The notes under the pieces were generated by a model. That model was given only the letters and a program-made list of their open reading frames with translations. It made no database searches and had not been told where the DNA came from. Both the position numbers and the translations under genes were made by a program. A stretch of DNA of 64,000 bases, taken from NCBI RefSeq assembly GCF_001593955.1, contig NZ_LTAZ01000003.1:62001-126000 (forward strand), in the 5' to 3' direction. The stretch comes from Halalkalicoccus paucihalophilus. GTDB lineage: Archaea; Halobacteriota; Halobacteria; Halobacteriales; Halalkalicoccaceae. This document shows, piece by piece, positions 1 through 8,043 of this stretch. Positions within the stretch are counted from its first letter, which is position 1. The number at the start of each line of letters is the position of its first letter.

Positions 1-507
1 GGAGAAGCGAAAGACCGCACACCGCGACTGGATCGGGTCGATGATCTTCGAGGAGTAGTTACACGAGAGGATAAAGCGCGTGTTCCCCGAGAACTGCTCC
101 ATCGTCCGCCTGAGGGCCGACTGGGCGTCCGACGTGAGCGAGTCGGCCTCGTCGAGGAAGATGATTCTGTAATTGTAACCCCCGAAGCTCGCGCGTGCGA
201 ACTCCTTGATTCGTCCTCTTACCACGTCGATTCCGCGGTCGTCCGAGGCGTTGAGTTCGAGGAAATTCTCGCGCCAGTCCTCGCCGTAGACCTCGCGGGC
301 GATGGCGGTCGCACACGTCGTCTTGCCGATCCCCGCCGACCCCGAGAACAACAGATTGGGGAGGTCGTCGCGCTCGACGTACCGTTTCAGCCGGTCGGTG
401 ATCTCCTCCTGACCGATGACCTCCGAAAGCGTCCCCGGACGGTATTTCTCGACCCAGATCTCGTCGCGGCCGGGTCTCGACGCGCCGCCAGCCTCGGTCT
501 CGCTCAT
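1..507 (-). CDS. rfcS: Replication factor C small subunit, N-terminal 169 codons (runs off the left edge)
   Basis: Clamp-loader ATPase that loads the PCNA sliding clamp onto primed DNA. The visible part is the N-terminal AAA+ domain. The clamp-loader box around WVEKYRP is at residues 18-24, Walker [10 protein letters not shown] at 56-64, Walker B with FLDEAD at 117-122 and the SRC arginine-finger motif at 161-163. The ATG at 505-507 gives the acidic N terminus typical of haloarchaeal RfcS. The C-terminal collar domain lies beyond position 1, and haloarchaeal family members are usually around 320-330 residues. No intein is seen in the part present, although RFC Walker A motifs are known intein sites. 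The gene is divergent from the bactofilin-like gene that begins at 604. Confidence 0.96.
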   Translation of the reverse strand, partial: MSETEAGGASRPGRDEIWVEKYRPGTLSEVIGQEEITDRLKRYVERDDLPNLLFSGSAGIGKTTCATAIAREVYGEDWRENFLELNASDDRGIDVVRGRIKEFARASFGGYNYRIIFLDEADSLTSDAQSALRRTMEQFSGNTRFILSCNYSSKIIDPIQSRCAVFRFS

Positions 508-572
508 ACCCGATTCACGCACCGCGGGCGTGATAAACTCCCCGAGACGAACGGATGTATCCTTCCCGACAC

Positions 573-580
573 CTATATTC
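573..580 (+). promoter_or_regulatory. TATA-like box for the bactofilin-like gene
   Basis: CTATATTC is centred about 28 bases before the ATG at 604. That is the spacing expected for a leaderless haloarchaeal transcript. Inferred from spacing only. Confidence 0.5.
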
Positions 581-603
581 TCGGTCGTCACCTGAACACC
601 TTC

Positions 604-1650
604 ATGAAACGGGCACTCTCGGTTCTGGCAGCGGTACTGGTGGTGCTCTCGCTGTTTTCCGGCGTCGCCGCCGCCCAGGAGACCCGGTCGGGCGAAACCG
701 TCGTCATCGAGGAGGGCGAGACCGTCAAGGGTGACCTGACCGCCGTCGCGGGCACCGTCGTCGTACAGGGGACGGTCGACGGCGACCTGACGGCCTTCGG
801 CGGCGACGTGCTAGTCGAGGGCGAGGTGACCGGCGACGCCGACGCGTTCGCGGGCACCGTCCGCGTGGCCGGCGACGTGGGCGGCGAGGTGAGCGCCGCG
901 GCGGGCACCGTCGTCGTAAGCGAGGACGCAAGCGTCGGGGCGCTCTCGACGGCGGGCGGCAACGTCGCGATCGATGGAACTGTCGCGGGCGACGTCGAGG
1001 CCGCCGCCGGCAGCGTCTCGCTCGGACCCGACGCCGTCGTCGGTGGCGACCTGACTTACGACGGGGCGCTGAACCGCCACCCCGACGCGACGGTCGCCGG
1101 GACCGTACGCGAGGGGTCGCCGGCCAGCCCCGTCCCGGCCCCGATCGGAGAGATCCCCACCCCGCCGCCGTGGCTGGGACCGGTCTACTGGCTGCTCGTC
1201 AATCTCGTCCTCGGCGCGGTCCTGCTTGCGGCGTTTCCGCGCTTTTCCGACGGCGTCTCGACCACGGCGAGGACGGAGACGCTCAAAAGCGTCGGCGTCG
1301 GCGTCCTCGCGCTCGTGGGGGTTCCGATCGCGCTCGGACTCGTCGCGATCACGCTCGTCGGGATCCCCCTCTCGGTCGCGGGAGCGTTGGTGTTCGCCCT
1401 GTTGCTCTGGGTCGGGTCGGTCTACGGCCGATTCGCCCTCGGGGCGTGGCTGCTCGCGCTCGCCGACGCCGAGAACCGCTGGGTCGCGCTGGCTCTCGGG
1501 CTGGTCGTCGTCGCCGTCGTCGGCCTCCTCCCGTATCTCGGCGGGTTCGTCGACCTCCTCGTGTTGCTCGTGGGGCTGGGTGCGCTCTCGCTCGCGCTGT
1601 ACGGCCGGTACGGCGAGGCATGGAACGACGAGCGGACCACGACAGCCTGA
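604..1650 (+). CDS. Bactofilin-like polymer-forming protein with membrane C-terminal half
   Basis: 348 residues. Residues 1-25 look like a Sec signal peptide ending in an Ala-rich GVAAAQ site. Residues about 30-165 are short repeats of the form G-x-V-x-G-D(L/V) with regular valine spacing, as in the right-handed beta-helix of bactofilin or polymer-forming proteins. From about residue 185 the chain turns strongly hydrophobic, with four or five likely membrane segments to near the C terminus. Family knowledge suggests self-assembly into a scaffold. The membrane half and the signal peptide suggest that the repeat domain faces outward, which is unlike the cytosolic bacterial bactofilins. The ATG at 604 lies about 28 bases after a TATA-like box, consistent with a leaderless start. 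Its exact role is unknown. Confidence 0.8.
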   Translation: MKRALSVLAAVLVVLSLFSGVAAAQETRSGETVVIEEGETVKGDLTAVAGTVVVQGTVDGDLTAFGGDVLVEGEVTGDADAFAGTVRVAGDVGGEVSAAAGTVVVSEDASVGALSTAGGNVAIDGTVAGDVEAAAGSVSLGPDAVVGGDLTYDGALNRHPDATVAGTVREGSPASPVPAPIGEIPTPPPWLGPVYWLLVNLVLGAVLLAAFPRFSDGVSTTARTETLKSVGVGVLALVGVPIALGLVAITLVGIPLSVAGALVFALLLWVGSVYGRFALGAWLLALADAENRWVALALGLVVVAVVGLLPYLGGFVDLLVLLVGLGALSLALYGRYGEAWNDERTTTA

Positions 1651-1675
1651 AACCCCTCGCAGGGGTACTCGGCGC

Positions 1676-1873
1676 ATGGACGTTACCGTCGAGGTCGTCG
1701 GCGAGGGCACCCACGACCTCTCGCTCCCGGAGCCGACCTACGCGGATCTGCTCTCGGAACTCGATCTCAGCCCCCACGAGGTCAGCGTCATGGTCGATGG
1801 TCGGCCCGTTCCCGAGGACCAGCCCGTCGAGGCCGAACGAGTACAGGTGCTCCGGCTGATCAAGGGCGGATGA
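1676..1873 (+). CDS. samp2: Ubiquitin-like small archaeal modifier protein SAMP2
   Basis: 65-residue beta-grasp protein ending in the diglycine needed for adenylation by the E1-like enzyme UbaA. The closing stretch VLRLIKGG and the block around LSPHEV...VDGRPVPEDQ match what I recall of Haloferax SAMP2 closely. SAMP2 is conjugated to target lysines and also serves as sulfur carrier for tRNA wobble-uridine thiolation. It sits 25 bases after the bactofilin-like gene. Its TGA overlaps the ATG of the next gene (ATGA at 1870-1873), so the two are probably translationally coupled. The start was chosen because it gives the family length. A generic MoaD/ThiS protein is the alternative, but the similarity to SAMP2 is strong. 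Confidence 0.92.
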   Translation: MDVTVEVVGEGTHDLSLPEPTYADLLSELDLSPHEVSVMVDGRPVPEDQPVEAERVQVLRLIKGG

Positions 1874-2241
1874 TCCGCGAGGCCCGCGAGGACGAGTTCG
1901 ACGCGGTCATGCGGGTCGTGGAGGGCGCGCTGCTGGAGGTCGATCCCGAAACCGTACGCGGGGCGATCGCCGCGGGCGACGCGCTCGTCGCCGTGAATCG
2001 GAGCCACGTCAGAGGCGCGCTCGTCCTCGATGGCGCTCGAATCGAGGCGATCGCGGTGGTCAGAACCCATAGGGGACGGGGGATCGGCTCGGCGCTGGTC
2101 GGTCGGGCCGCCGAACGCGGCCCGCTTTCGGCCGACTTCCGCCCCGCCATCCGGCCCTTCTACGAGTCGCTCGGGTTCGAGATCGAGCGTGAGGACGGGC
2201 GGGAGAAACGGTATCGTGGCCGACTCAGCGGACCTCGGTGA
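1870..2241 (+). CDS. GNAT-family N-acetyltransferase
   Basis: 123 residues with the GNAT core. The acetyl-CoA pyrophosphate loop HRGRGIGSALV is near residues 65-75, followed by a C-terminal FYESLGFE segment as in motif B. It begins inside the stop codon of samp2, which points to a shared transcript. At its 3' end it overlaps the convergent phosphohexomutase gene by 17 bases. The acceptor substrate cannot be read from the sequence. The coupling to samp2 raises the idea of a link to the modifier system or to lysine acetylation, but this is inference only. Confidence 0.85.
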   Translation: MIREAREDEFDAVMRVVEGALLEVDPETVRGAIAAGDALVAVNRSHVRGALVLDGARIEAIAVVRTHRGRGIGSALVGRAAERGPLSADFRPAIRPFYESLGFEIEREDGREKRYRGRLSGPR

Positions 2242-3595
2242 CCAGATCCCGACCGGCGGCGAGCAACTCATCGACCCGCGCTTCGCTACTGGCCTCGGCG
2301 TAGACCCGGAGTTTCGGTTCAGTGCCGCTGGGCCGGACGAGCAGCCACGCACCGCTCTCGAGGAGGAGTTTGAACCCGTCGGCCGTGTTGACGTCCTCGA
2401 CACGCTCGCCGGCGGCCGAATCGGGAATGGCCTCCGAGAGCGAATCAAGCGTGGGTCCTTTCTCCTCGTCGGGACAGTCGACGCTCACGCGGTTCTGGTG
2501 GATCTCGCCGTGCTCCGCGAGCAGGCGGTCGACCCGCTCGTCGAGCGGCTCCTCGTCGTGGGCCGCCACAGCGAGCAGTGCGATCAGCACGCCGTCCTTT
2601 TCGCGGACGTGTCCCCGCATCGAAAAGCCGCCCGACTCCTCGCCCCCCATCAGGGCGTCGTGCTCGGCCATCGCCCGTGCGACCCACTTGAATCCGACGG
2701 ACACCTCGATGGCCGCCTCGCCGTGGGATTCTGCGATCCGGTCGATCAGAAACGTAGTCGAGACGGTTCTGATGGCCGGACCCGAGTCGGTTTCGAGCAG
2801 GTAGTCGTAGAGCGCCGCGTACAGCAGGTTCGCGTCGAGGAGGCCCCGTTCGGGCGTGATAAGCGCGATACGGTCCGCGTCGCCGTCGTTCGCGATCCCG
2901 AGGGCGGCCTCACCCGACGTGACGCGCTCGACCAGTTCGTCGAGGTTCCCGCGCGTGGGCTCGGGCGAGACGCCGCCGAAGGTGGGATCGGCCTCACAGC
3001 GCAGGCGAGTGACGTCGACGCCCGCGCGTTTGAGCAGGCTGTCGGTGACGCCCCGACCGCTCCCGTGTATCGCGTCGTAGGCGACCGAGAGGTCGAGATC
3101 CGCTCCCACGAGGTCCAGCGCGTGGTCGGCGTGGGGCGTGACGAAGTCGACCTCCCGGACCGTACCCCACTCCGATTCGGGCAGCGGGTCGGGCTCGGCG
3201 AGGTTCGCCTCGATGGCGTCGGTGACCTTGGGCAGGGCGGGTGCGCCGTCCTCGGGAATGAACTTCACGCCGTTGTACTCGGGCGGGTTGTGCGAGGCGG
3301 TGATCATCAGCCCGCCCGCGAGTTCGCGCTCGGAAATGGCCCACGAGAGGAGTGGAGTAGGTCGGTCGCGCTCGGGCATCACGACGTCGAAGCCGTTCGC
3401 ACACAGCACGCGCGCGAGTTCTTCCGCGAAACCCCGCGAGGACTCGCGGGCGTCGTAACAGACGGCGACCGGGTCGGTGAACCCCTCCTCGTCGAGGTAC
3501 GTGGCGACCGCCTGTCCGACCATCCGAACCCGCGGCGCGGTGAAGGTATCGAGCGTCGCGCGCCAGCCGTCGGTCCCGAAACTGATCTGCTCCAT
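2225..3595 (-). CDS. Phosphohexomutase (phosphoglucomutase / phosphomannomutase / phosphoglucosamine mutase family)
   Basis: 456 residues of the alpha-D-phosphohexomutase family, which moves phosphate between C1 and C6 of hexoses for glycan and nucleotide-sugar synthesis. The phosphoserine loop TASHNPPEYNG places the catalytic Ser at 101. The Mg-binding loop DGDADR is at 237-242, the sugar-specificity loop GEESGG is at 318-323, and a phosphate-binding RPSGTEPK lies near the C terminus. The length is normal. The GEESGG form is compatible with glucose, mannose or glucosamine phosphates, so I leave the substrate open. It is convergent with the GNAT gene and divergent from the FMN reductase gene. 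Confidence 0.93.
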   Translation of the reverse strand: MEQISFGTDGWRATLDTFTAPRVRMVGQAVATYLDEEGFTDPVAVCYDARESSRGFAEELARVLCANGFDVVMPERDRPTPLLSWAISERELAGGLMITASHNPPEYNGVKFIPEDGAPALPKVTDAIEANLAEPDPLPESEWGTVREVDFVTPHADHALDLVGADLDLSVAYDAIHGSGRGVTDSLLKRAGVDVTRLRCEADPTFGGVSPEPTRGNLDELVERVTSGEAALGIANDGDADRIALITPERGLLDANLLYAALYDYLLETDSGPAIRTVSTTFLIDRIAESHGEAAIEVSVGFKWVARAMAEHDALMGGEESGGFSMRGHVREKDGVLIALLAVAAHDEEPLDERVDRLLAEHGEIHQNRVSVDCPDEEKGPTLDSLSEAIPDSAAGERVEDVNTADGFKLLLESGAWLLVRPSGTEPKLRVYAEASSEARVDELLAAGRDLVTEVR

Positions 3596-3675
3596 ACACG
3601 GACCTCATCGCCGGAGGGGAAAAATCGGCGGGGTCCGTTCGGTGTCGTTTTCTTTCCCCGTCCCCCAGTTCGGGT

Positions 3676-4239
3676 ATGGCAAACCCCCGCGTCGTTGCCG
3701 TCTGTGGGAGCCTCCGTGACGGCAGCTACACCCGCCTCGCCCTCGGTCACGCTCTGACAGCCGCCCGCGAGGCCGGCGCAAGCGTCGAACTACTCGACCT
3801 GCGCGAGTACGACCTCCCGGTCTACGACCCCGACACCGAGGACACCGCCGACGCCGAGCAGTTGATGAGAGAGATCCGCGAGGCCGACGCCGTCCTCCTC
3901 GGGACCCCGGTCTATCACGGCACGATCTCGGCGGCGCTGAAGAACGCCCTCGATTACTGCGGGTTCGACGAGTTCGAGGACACCACGGTCGGCCTGCTCG
4001 CCGTCGCTGGTGGGGGCACCTACGGGCCCACCCTCGAACACCTCCGGGCGAGCGTGCGCGCGGTCCACGGCTGGGCGCTGCCCCACGAGGTCGGGATCCG
4101 CAACGCGAGCGACGAGTTCGATGCCGATGGCGAGTTCCTCGACGCATCGCTCGAAACGCGGGTCCGAAAACTGGGCCGGCAGGCCGTCGAATACGCCTTC
4201 ATCGACCCCGAGCCGATCACCGAACACGCGGTTCAGTAG
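3676..4239 (+). CDS. NADPH-dependent FMN reductase family flavoprotein
   Basis: 187 residues with a flavodoxin-like fold. The phosphate-binding loop [13 protein letters not shown] is near residue 11. The flavin and dimer motif [18 protein letters not shown] lies around residue 80, and a glycine-rich VAGGGTYG segment around 110. Members reduce FMN or quinones, or act as chromate or azo reductases. The physiological acceptor is unknown. It overlaps the convergent GIY-YIG gene by seven bases at the 3' end. Confidence 0.9.
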   Translation: MANPRVVAVCGSLRDGSYTRLALGHALTAAREAGASVELLDLREYDLPVYDPDTEDTADAEQLMREIREADAVLLGTPVYHGTISAALKNALDYCGFDEFEDTTVGLLAVAGGGTYGPTLEHLRASVRAVHGWALPHEVGIRNASDEFDADGEFLDASLETRVRKLGRQAVEYAFIDPEPITEHAVQ

Positions 4240-4475
4240 TCGATCAGACGCTCCTTTTCGCGCCGCGAGAGCTGTTTGATCGCGTATTCCCGGCTCATCG
4301 CTGCCGACCGACTCTCGAAGCGCTCGGTATGAACCAGCGAGACGGGCGTCCGCCCGCGGGTGTACTTGGCACCCTCGCCGGCGTTGTGCTCGTCGACCCG
4401 TCGCTCGACGTCGGTGGTGTAGCCAGTATAGAGGCTGTCGTCGGCGCACTCGAGGACGTAGACGTGGTGACTCAT
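4233..4475 (-). CDS. Single-domain GIY-YIG nuclease-like protein
   Basis: 80 residues consisting of one GIY-YIG domain. The opening [18 protein letters not shown] carries the paired Tyr motif, followed by a conserved Arg (ERR) and His (VDEH). The YIKGRTP-type segment here reads [12 protein letters not shown], and a Glu follows later. This is the widespread UPF0213/YhbQ type, structurally related to the UvrC N-terminal nuclease. Cellular roles in DNA repair or structure-specific cleavage are proposed for the family but are not settled. Confidence 0.9.
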   Translation of the reverse strand: MSHHVYVLECADDSLYTGYTTDVERRVDEHNAGEGAKYTRGRTPVSLVHTERFESRSAAMSREYAIKQLSRREKERLIDY

Positions 4476-4530
4476 AGAAGGGGGCTTCGCGTGGTGATTG
4501 GGTTACGGTACGGGTAGCCGTAGGGCGAGG

Positions 4531-4680
4531 TTATGCGTTTCGCGCACGGAGCCTCGCGGCTTCCGCTATGCCCGCGTTCGCCGAACAGCTCGGACAGGCG
4601 TAGATCCGCCCGTGTTCGTCGGCGAACACGCGCTCGAAGCGCTCGGAGACGTGCGCATCGCAGTGGTTACAGTGTGGCAT
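4531..4680 (-). CDS. Small zinc-ribbon protein, 49 residues
   Basis: Translation from the ATG at 4678-4680 gives MPHCNHCDAHVSERF near the start and YACPSCSANAGIAEA near the end. These are two CxxC pairs about 25 residues apart, a typical treble-clef or zinc-ribbon spacing. An upstream in-frame ATG at 4687-4689 would add three residues. Similar tiny zinc-finger proteins are common in haloarchaea and their functions are unknown. An A/T-rich box near 4734-4741 on this strand could be its promoter, leaving a short 5' leader. Confidence 0.75.
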   Translation of the reverse strand: MPHCNHCDAHVSERFERVFADEHGRIYACPSCSANAGIAEAARLRARNA

Positions 4681-4740
4681 CGCGTTCATACCGGCTGATC
4701 ACCGTGCCGGTAGCTAACAGTATGGGAGGACCCGATAAAT

Positions 4741-4804
4741 ACTCTTTCCAAAATCGGTCCGAAGTTCGCTTTCTCGAAAGAGAAATTTGCAATTTAGAAA
4801 GAGT
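4741..4804. repeat. A/T-rich region with nested inverted repeats
   Basis: Arms ACTCTTTC (4741-4748) and GAAAGAGT (4797-4804) are perfect inverted copies. Between them lie CTTTC-tc-GAAAG (4769-4780) and AAATT-tgc-AATTT (4783-4795). The 4690-4863 gap, which separates the start of the zinc-ribbon gene from the 3' end of larB, is clearly richer in A/T than its surroundings. It may be a regulator-binding region or the end of a larB transcript. Confidence 0.55.
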
Positions 4805-4863
4805 GTCGTAGAATGAGCGAATGGAAAGTGAGACAGCGAGTACTCGCCTTCAGGATTCCCGAA

Positions 4864-5616
4864 CTACGGGCGGGCATCTGCGATCGCGCTGGCGATCAGT
4901 CCCGCCTGTGTCCCCGCGACGAAGCCCGCATCGATGTTTACCACCGAGAGCGTGGTACACGACTGGAGCATTCCCATGAGTGCGGCCTCGCCGTTTCCGC
5001 CGTGGCCGTAACCGCTCGAGACCGGCAGGCCGATCACGGGTGCGGAAACGAGGCCGGCGACCACGGTCGGGAGCGCCCCCTCGCGACCGGCGGCGACCAC
5101 GAGTACGTCCAGCTCGCGTAGGCGGGAGAGTTGGTCGACCACCCGAGAGAGGTTCGCCACGCCCACGTCCTCGATCCGCGTGACGCTCGCACCGATCTCG
5201 CTTGCGATCACCGCCGCCTCGCCCGCCGGTAGTCGGTCGGCGGTCCCCCCGGTGACGATCCCCACTGTAGCACTGATCTCGGGCGGTTCGAACCCCGGTT
5301 CGTGGACGACGAGACAGCGAGCGCGTTCGTGGTAGGTCGTATCGCCATCGAGCCCTTCGAGGGCGGCGGCCTCCTCGCTCTCGATCCGCGTGACGATCGC
5401 CCGTCCCGTGGTGTCGAGGGCGGTTTCGGCGAGCGCGGCGACCTCCTCGACGGTCTTTCCGGGCGCGAAGATCGCCTCGGGGATGCCGCGTCGGGATTCC
5501 CGGGCGGCGTCGAACCGGCCGGCGTCGGTCGTCGCGTAGCCTGCGAGGCGCGCCTGGGCCTCCTCGGGGGTTAATTCACCGGCATATACGCTATCAAGAA
5601 TGTCTCGAAGTCCCAT
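4864..5616 (-). CDS. larB: Nickel-pincer cofactor biosynthesis protein LarB
   Basis: 250 residues. The C-terminal half is a PurE-like domain with the family signature VVAAGREGALPTVVAG, GLPVSSGYG and NGEAALMGMLQSC. The N-terminal part carries the LarB extension LTPEEAQARL. LarB carboxylates and hydrolyses nicotinic acid adenine dinucleotide, the first step towards the nickel-pincer nucleotide of lactate racemase-type enzymes. LarE lies about 7.2 kb away on the other strand. LarC and LarA are not in this window. The short palindrome GGGGGataGACCCCC lies just upstream of the start at 5616. Confidence 0.93.
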   Translation of the reverse strand: MGLRDILDSVYAGELTPEEAQARLAGYATTDAGRFDAARESRRGIPEAIFAPGKTVEEVAALAETALDTTGRAIVTRIESEEAAALEGLDGDTTYHERARCLVVHEPGFEPPEISATVGIVTGGTADRLPAGEAAVIASEIGASVTRIEDVGVANLSRVVDQLSRLRELDVLVVAAGREGALPTVVAGLVSAPVIGLPVSSGYGHGGNGEAALMGMLQSCTTLSVVNIDAGFVAGTQAGLIASAIADARP

Positions 5617-5681
5617 ATTCGGGGGATAGACCCCCAGCTATTCCTATTCGTCGCCTTCGAGACGGGTCGATTTACGAAAGC

Positions 5682-5689
5682 TTATAAAG
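5682..5689 (+). promoter_or_regulatory. TATA box of the histone-fold gene
   Basis: TTATAAAG is centred 28 bases before the ATG at 5713. It is a near-consensus archaeal TATA box with leaderless spacing and one of the clearest promoters in the window. Confidence 0.65.
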
Positions 5690-5712
5690 GCGGCCGGAAA
5701 AGGGCCGTTCGT

Positions 5713-5880
5713 ATGGCAGACCTGATCGTCAAAGCCGCCGTAAAGGAAGCACTGTCCGACCACAACGTCTCCTCCGACTTCTACGACGCGCTCGACGAGG
5801 AAGTCGAGGGGCTCCTCAACGACGCGGCACGCCGTGCCGAGGACAACGACCGGAAGACGGTCCAGCCCCGCGACCTGTAA
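5713..5880 (+). CDS. DUF1931 histone-fold protein, 55 residues
   Basis: A short protein beginning MADLIVKAAVKEAL and ending KTVQPRDL, matching the small haloarchaeal DUF1931 proteins that adopt a single histone-like fold. It is highly charged and helical with no transmembrane segment. The DUF1931 family is structurally related to archaeal histones, but whether these proteins compact DNA is uncertain. It has its own strong TATA box and lies between larB and rpiA, both transcribed away from it or towards its end. Confidence 0.85.
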   Translation: MADLIVKAAVKEALSDHNVSSDFYDALDEEVEGLLNDAARRAEDNDRKTVQPRDL

Positions 5881-5917
5881 GTCGGCTTCCGAGCCCTTTT
5901 CGATTTTTTCGCACCGA

Positions 5918-6601
5918 TCAGCGACGGCGTTCCTCGACGCGGTCGTGAGTGCCCACGAGTATCGTATCCGCCAGCCCGACGAACAGGCCGTGTTCGAGGG
6001 CGCCCGGAATCGAGGCCAGATCGTCCGCGAGGTCTGCGGGCTCCGCGATCCGGCCGAACTCGCAGTCGAACACGAGGTTGCCGTTGTCGGTGACGACCGG
6101 CCCGTCCTTTCGCTCGGCGGCCCTGAGTTCGGGCGTCCCGCCCAGTCCCTCGAGCGCCTCGGCGACGGGACGACGCGCGGAGGGCAGGACTTCGAGGGGG
6201 ACGGGGCCATCGAACTCCTCGACCTCCTTCGAGGGGTCGGCGACGACGACGAACCGCTCTGCGGCGCTGTCGACCAGTTTCTCGCGTGCGTGGGCCGCGC
6301 CGCCGCCCTTGATCAGGTCGAAGCCCACGATCTGATCGGCACCGTCGATGGCCAGATCGGGAAGCGCGTCGTCGAGGGTCGTCAGCGGAATCCCGACCTC
6401 GCGGGCGAGGTCCGCCGACTGGTACGAGGTCGGAACCCCCCGTATATCGAGCCCCGCCTCGACCCGCTGACCGAGCGCGCGGATCGCGTGGGCCGCCGTC
6501 GAGCCGGTGCCGAGGCCGACGACCGTCCCGTCCTTGACGAGTTCGGCGGCGCGCTCGCCCGCCCTTCGTTTCGCCTCCTCGCTCCCGCCGGTGGTCTTCA
6601 T
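5918..6601 (-). CDS. rpiA: Ribose-5-phosphate isomerase A
   Basis: 227 residues from the ATG at 6599-6601. It interconverts ribose 5-phosphate and ribulose 5-phosphate. The RpiA motifs are present: GLGTGSTA near residue 30, TSYQSADLA, the acidic active-site segment AIDGADQI with LIKGGG following, and VVADPSKEV. Ending ALEHGLFVGLADTILVG is typical. Length agrees with the family. A T-rich stretch at about 6622-6632 is correctly spaced for a leaderless promoter. Haloarchaea lack an oxidative pentose pathway, so the enzyme mainly supplies ribose for nucleotides. Confidence 0.95.
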   Translation of the reverse strand: MKTTGGSEEAKRRAGERAAELVKDGTVVGLGTGSTAAHAIRALGQRVEAGLDIRGVPTSYQSADLAREVGIPLTTLDDALPDLAIDGADQIVGFDLIKGGGAAHAREKLVDSAAERFVVVADPSKEVEEFDGPVPLEVLPSARRPVAEALEGLGGTPELRAAERKDGPVVTDNGNLVFDCEFGRIAEPADLADDLASIPGALEHGLFVGLADTILVGTHDRVEERRR

Positions 6602-6901
6602 GCGCGGGCGGTCGCTCCCCGGGAAAAAAAGCGTTTCAATCGGGCTGTGATTCGCTCGTGTGGAGGGGGACTGACCTCGGAATCGAAACCGTTCGCGGAC
6701 GGAACGGGGGCGGTTCGTCGAGATTCGAGACCGACTCTGAGGGATAGTATCGCGAGTTAGCCGAGAACGGTCGCCTCGAACGCTATGAATGCGGCTTTCG
6801 CGGTCGCTCGGCGACGCCGGATTCCGAAGCGAGCCGGTCGACACGAGCGGACTATCGCAAGCGAAAGTGCGGAAAGGGATGCCGGCGTATCGGTAGACGC
6901 G
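6602..6901. other. 300-base gap between rpiA and the Cys-rich protein gene
   Basis: This stretch holds the rpiA promoter near its left end. An in-frame extension upstream of 6902 back to 6785 is open, but its translation is Arg-rich and unlike the acidic protein that follows. No RNA gene or repeat is seen. Confidence 0.5.
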
Positions 6902-7246
6902 ATGGCACTCACCGAGATCGAACACCTCGACGACGAGATGGCCGACTGTCTGGACAACTGCCTCGACGCCGCCCAAGCCTGCGAGTGGTGTGCGGACGCC
7001 TGTGCCGACGAGGGCGAGGGGATGGCCGAGTGTATCCGGCTGTGTCGAGACGTCGCGGACCTGACAACGCTTCACGCCCGCTTCATGGCGCGCGATTCGG
7101 GCTACCACGCCGAGCTGGCGGCGGTCTGTGCCGACGCCTGCGAGGAGTGTGCAGAGGAGTGCGAGGGGCACGACCATGAGCACTGTCAGGTCTGTGCGGA
7201 GGTCCTGCGCGAGTGTGCCGAGACCTGCCGCGGAATGGCGGCTTGA
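6902..7246 (+). CDS. Cysteine-rich four-helix-bundle copper-binding protein (DUF326 type)
   Basis: 114 residues from the ATG at 6902, chosen because the preceding in-frame codons look noncoding. Cysteines recur in helical spacing: ADCLDNCLDAAQACEWC, then DAC, ECIRLC, VCADACEECAEEC, HCQVC, ECAETC. The pattern matches the Csp/DUF326 cytosolic copper-storage four-helix bundles, in which Cys residues line the core and bind many Cu(I) ions. A His-rich patch, GHDHEHC, follows. There is no signal peptide. It is followed after 80 bases by a MacB-like ABC exporter on the same strand, suggesting a shared metal-handling role, which is unproven. Confidence 0.82.
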   Translation: MALTEIEHLDDEMADCLDNCLDAAQACEWCADACADEGEGMAECIRLCRDVADLTTLHARFMARDSGYHAELAAVCADACEECAEECEGHDHEHCQVCAEVLRECAETCRGMAA

Positions 7247-7326
7247 GTCGAACGGTCGCTCCCGACACGAGCCGCCGGCCGTCGTATGAACAAGAGTCAT
7301 AGCGCTCGCGACCGCTCTAGTTTTTC

Positions 7327-8043
7327 GTGGACGTCACCCCGGACGAGCCAGCGGTGGTTCTCGACGACGTGACCAAGACCTACCGGCTGGGCCAGCCCAT
7401 CGACGCGCTCTCGTCGGTATCGCTGTCGATCCCGCGGGGATCCTACACCGCGATCATGGGCCCGAGCGGCTCGGGAAAGAGCACGCTGATGAACCTCGTG
7501 GGCTGTCTCGACCGGCCCACGGAGGGGCGGGTGCTGGTCGACGGGCGGGACGTCGCGGGGATGAGCGACCGCGAGCGGACGACCCTCCGGGGGCGAACGA
7601 TCGGGTTCGTCTTCCAGACGTTCAACCTCATGCCGCGTCTGTCGGCGCTCGAGAACGTCGCCCTGCCGCTGGTCTTTCAGGGGGTCCGGCGGCGCGAGCG
7701 ACGCGCTCGGGCCCGCGAACTGCTGGATCGGGTCGGTCTCGCCGAACGGGCGGATCACCGCCCCAACCAACTGTCGGGCGGTCAGCGCCAGCGCGTCGCC
7801 ATCGCCCGCGCGCTCGTGGCCGACCCGGCCATCGTGCTCGCGGACGAACCCACCGGAAACCTCGACACCGCGACCGGAAGCGACGTGTTGGCGCTCTTCG
7901 AGGCGCTCTACGGGGAGGGGCGGACGGTGATACTCGTGACGCACGAACGCGACGTGGCCGAACACGCAGAACGGATCGTCCACGTCGTCGACGGCGAACT
8001 GGAAGGGATCGAGGCGGTCACCGGCGCGAGGCGGAAAGCGTGA
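7327..8043 (+). CDS. ABC transporter ATP-binding protein, MacB/LolD type
   Basis: 238 residues starting with GTG at 7327. It has Walker A GPSGSGKST near residue 46, the Q-loop in GFVFQTFNL, the signature LSGGQRQRVA, Walker B with VLADEPTGNLD, and the switch His in LVTHE. The LD-x4-T/S pattern after Walker B and the partner permease place it in the MacB/LolD/FtsE branch. That branch drives mechanotransmission rather than ordinary import. Its stop overlaps the GTG of the permease at 8040, so the pair is coupled. Confidence 0.94.
   Translation: MDVTPDEPAVVLDDVTKTYRLGQPIDALSSVSLSIPRGSYTAIMGPSGSGKSTLMNLVGCLDRPTEGRVLVDGRDVAGMSDRERTTLRGRTIGFVFQTFNLMPRLSALENVALPLVFQGVRRRERRARARELLDRVGLAERADHRPNQLSGGQRQRVAIARALVADPAIVLADEPTGNLDTATGSDVLALFEALYGEGRTVILVTHERDVAEHAERIVHVVDGELEGIEAVTGARRKA

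Noticed and set aside
4813..5121. Open frame on the plus strand at the larB 3' end
   Set aside because: It lies opposite larB and its translation is Arg- and His-rich with no recognisable motif.
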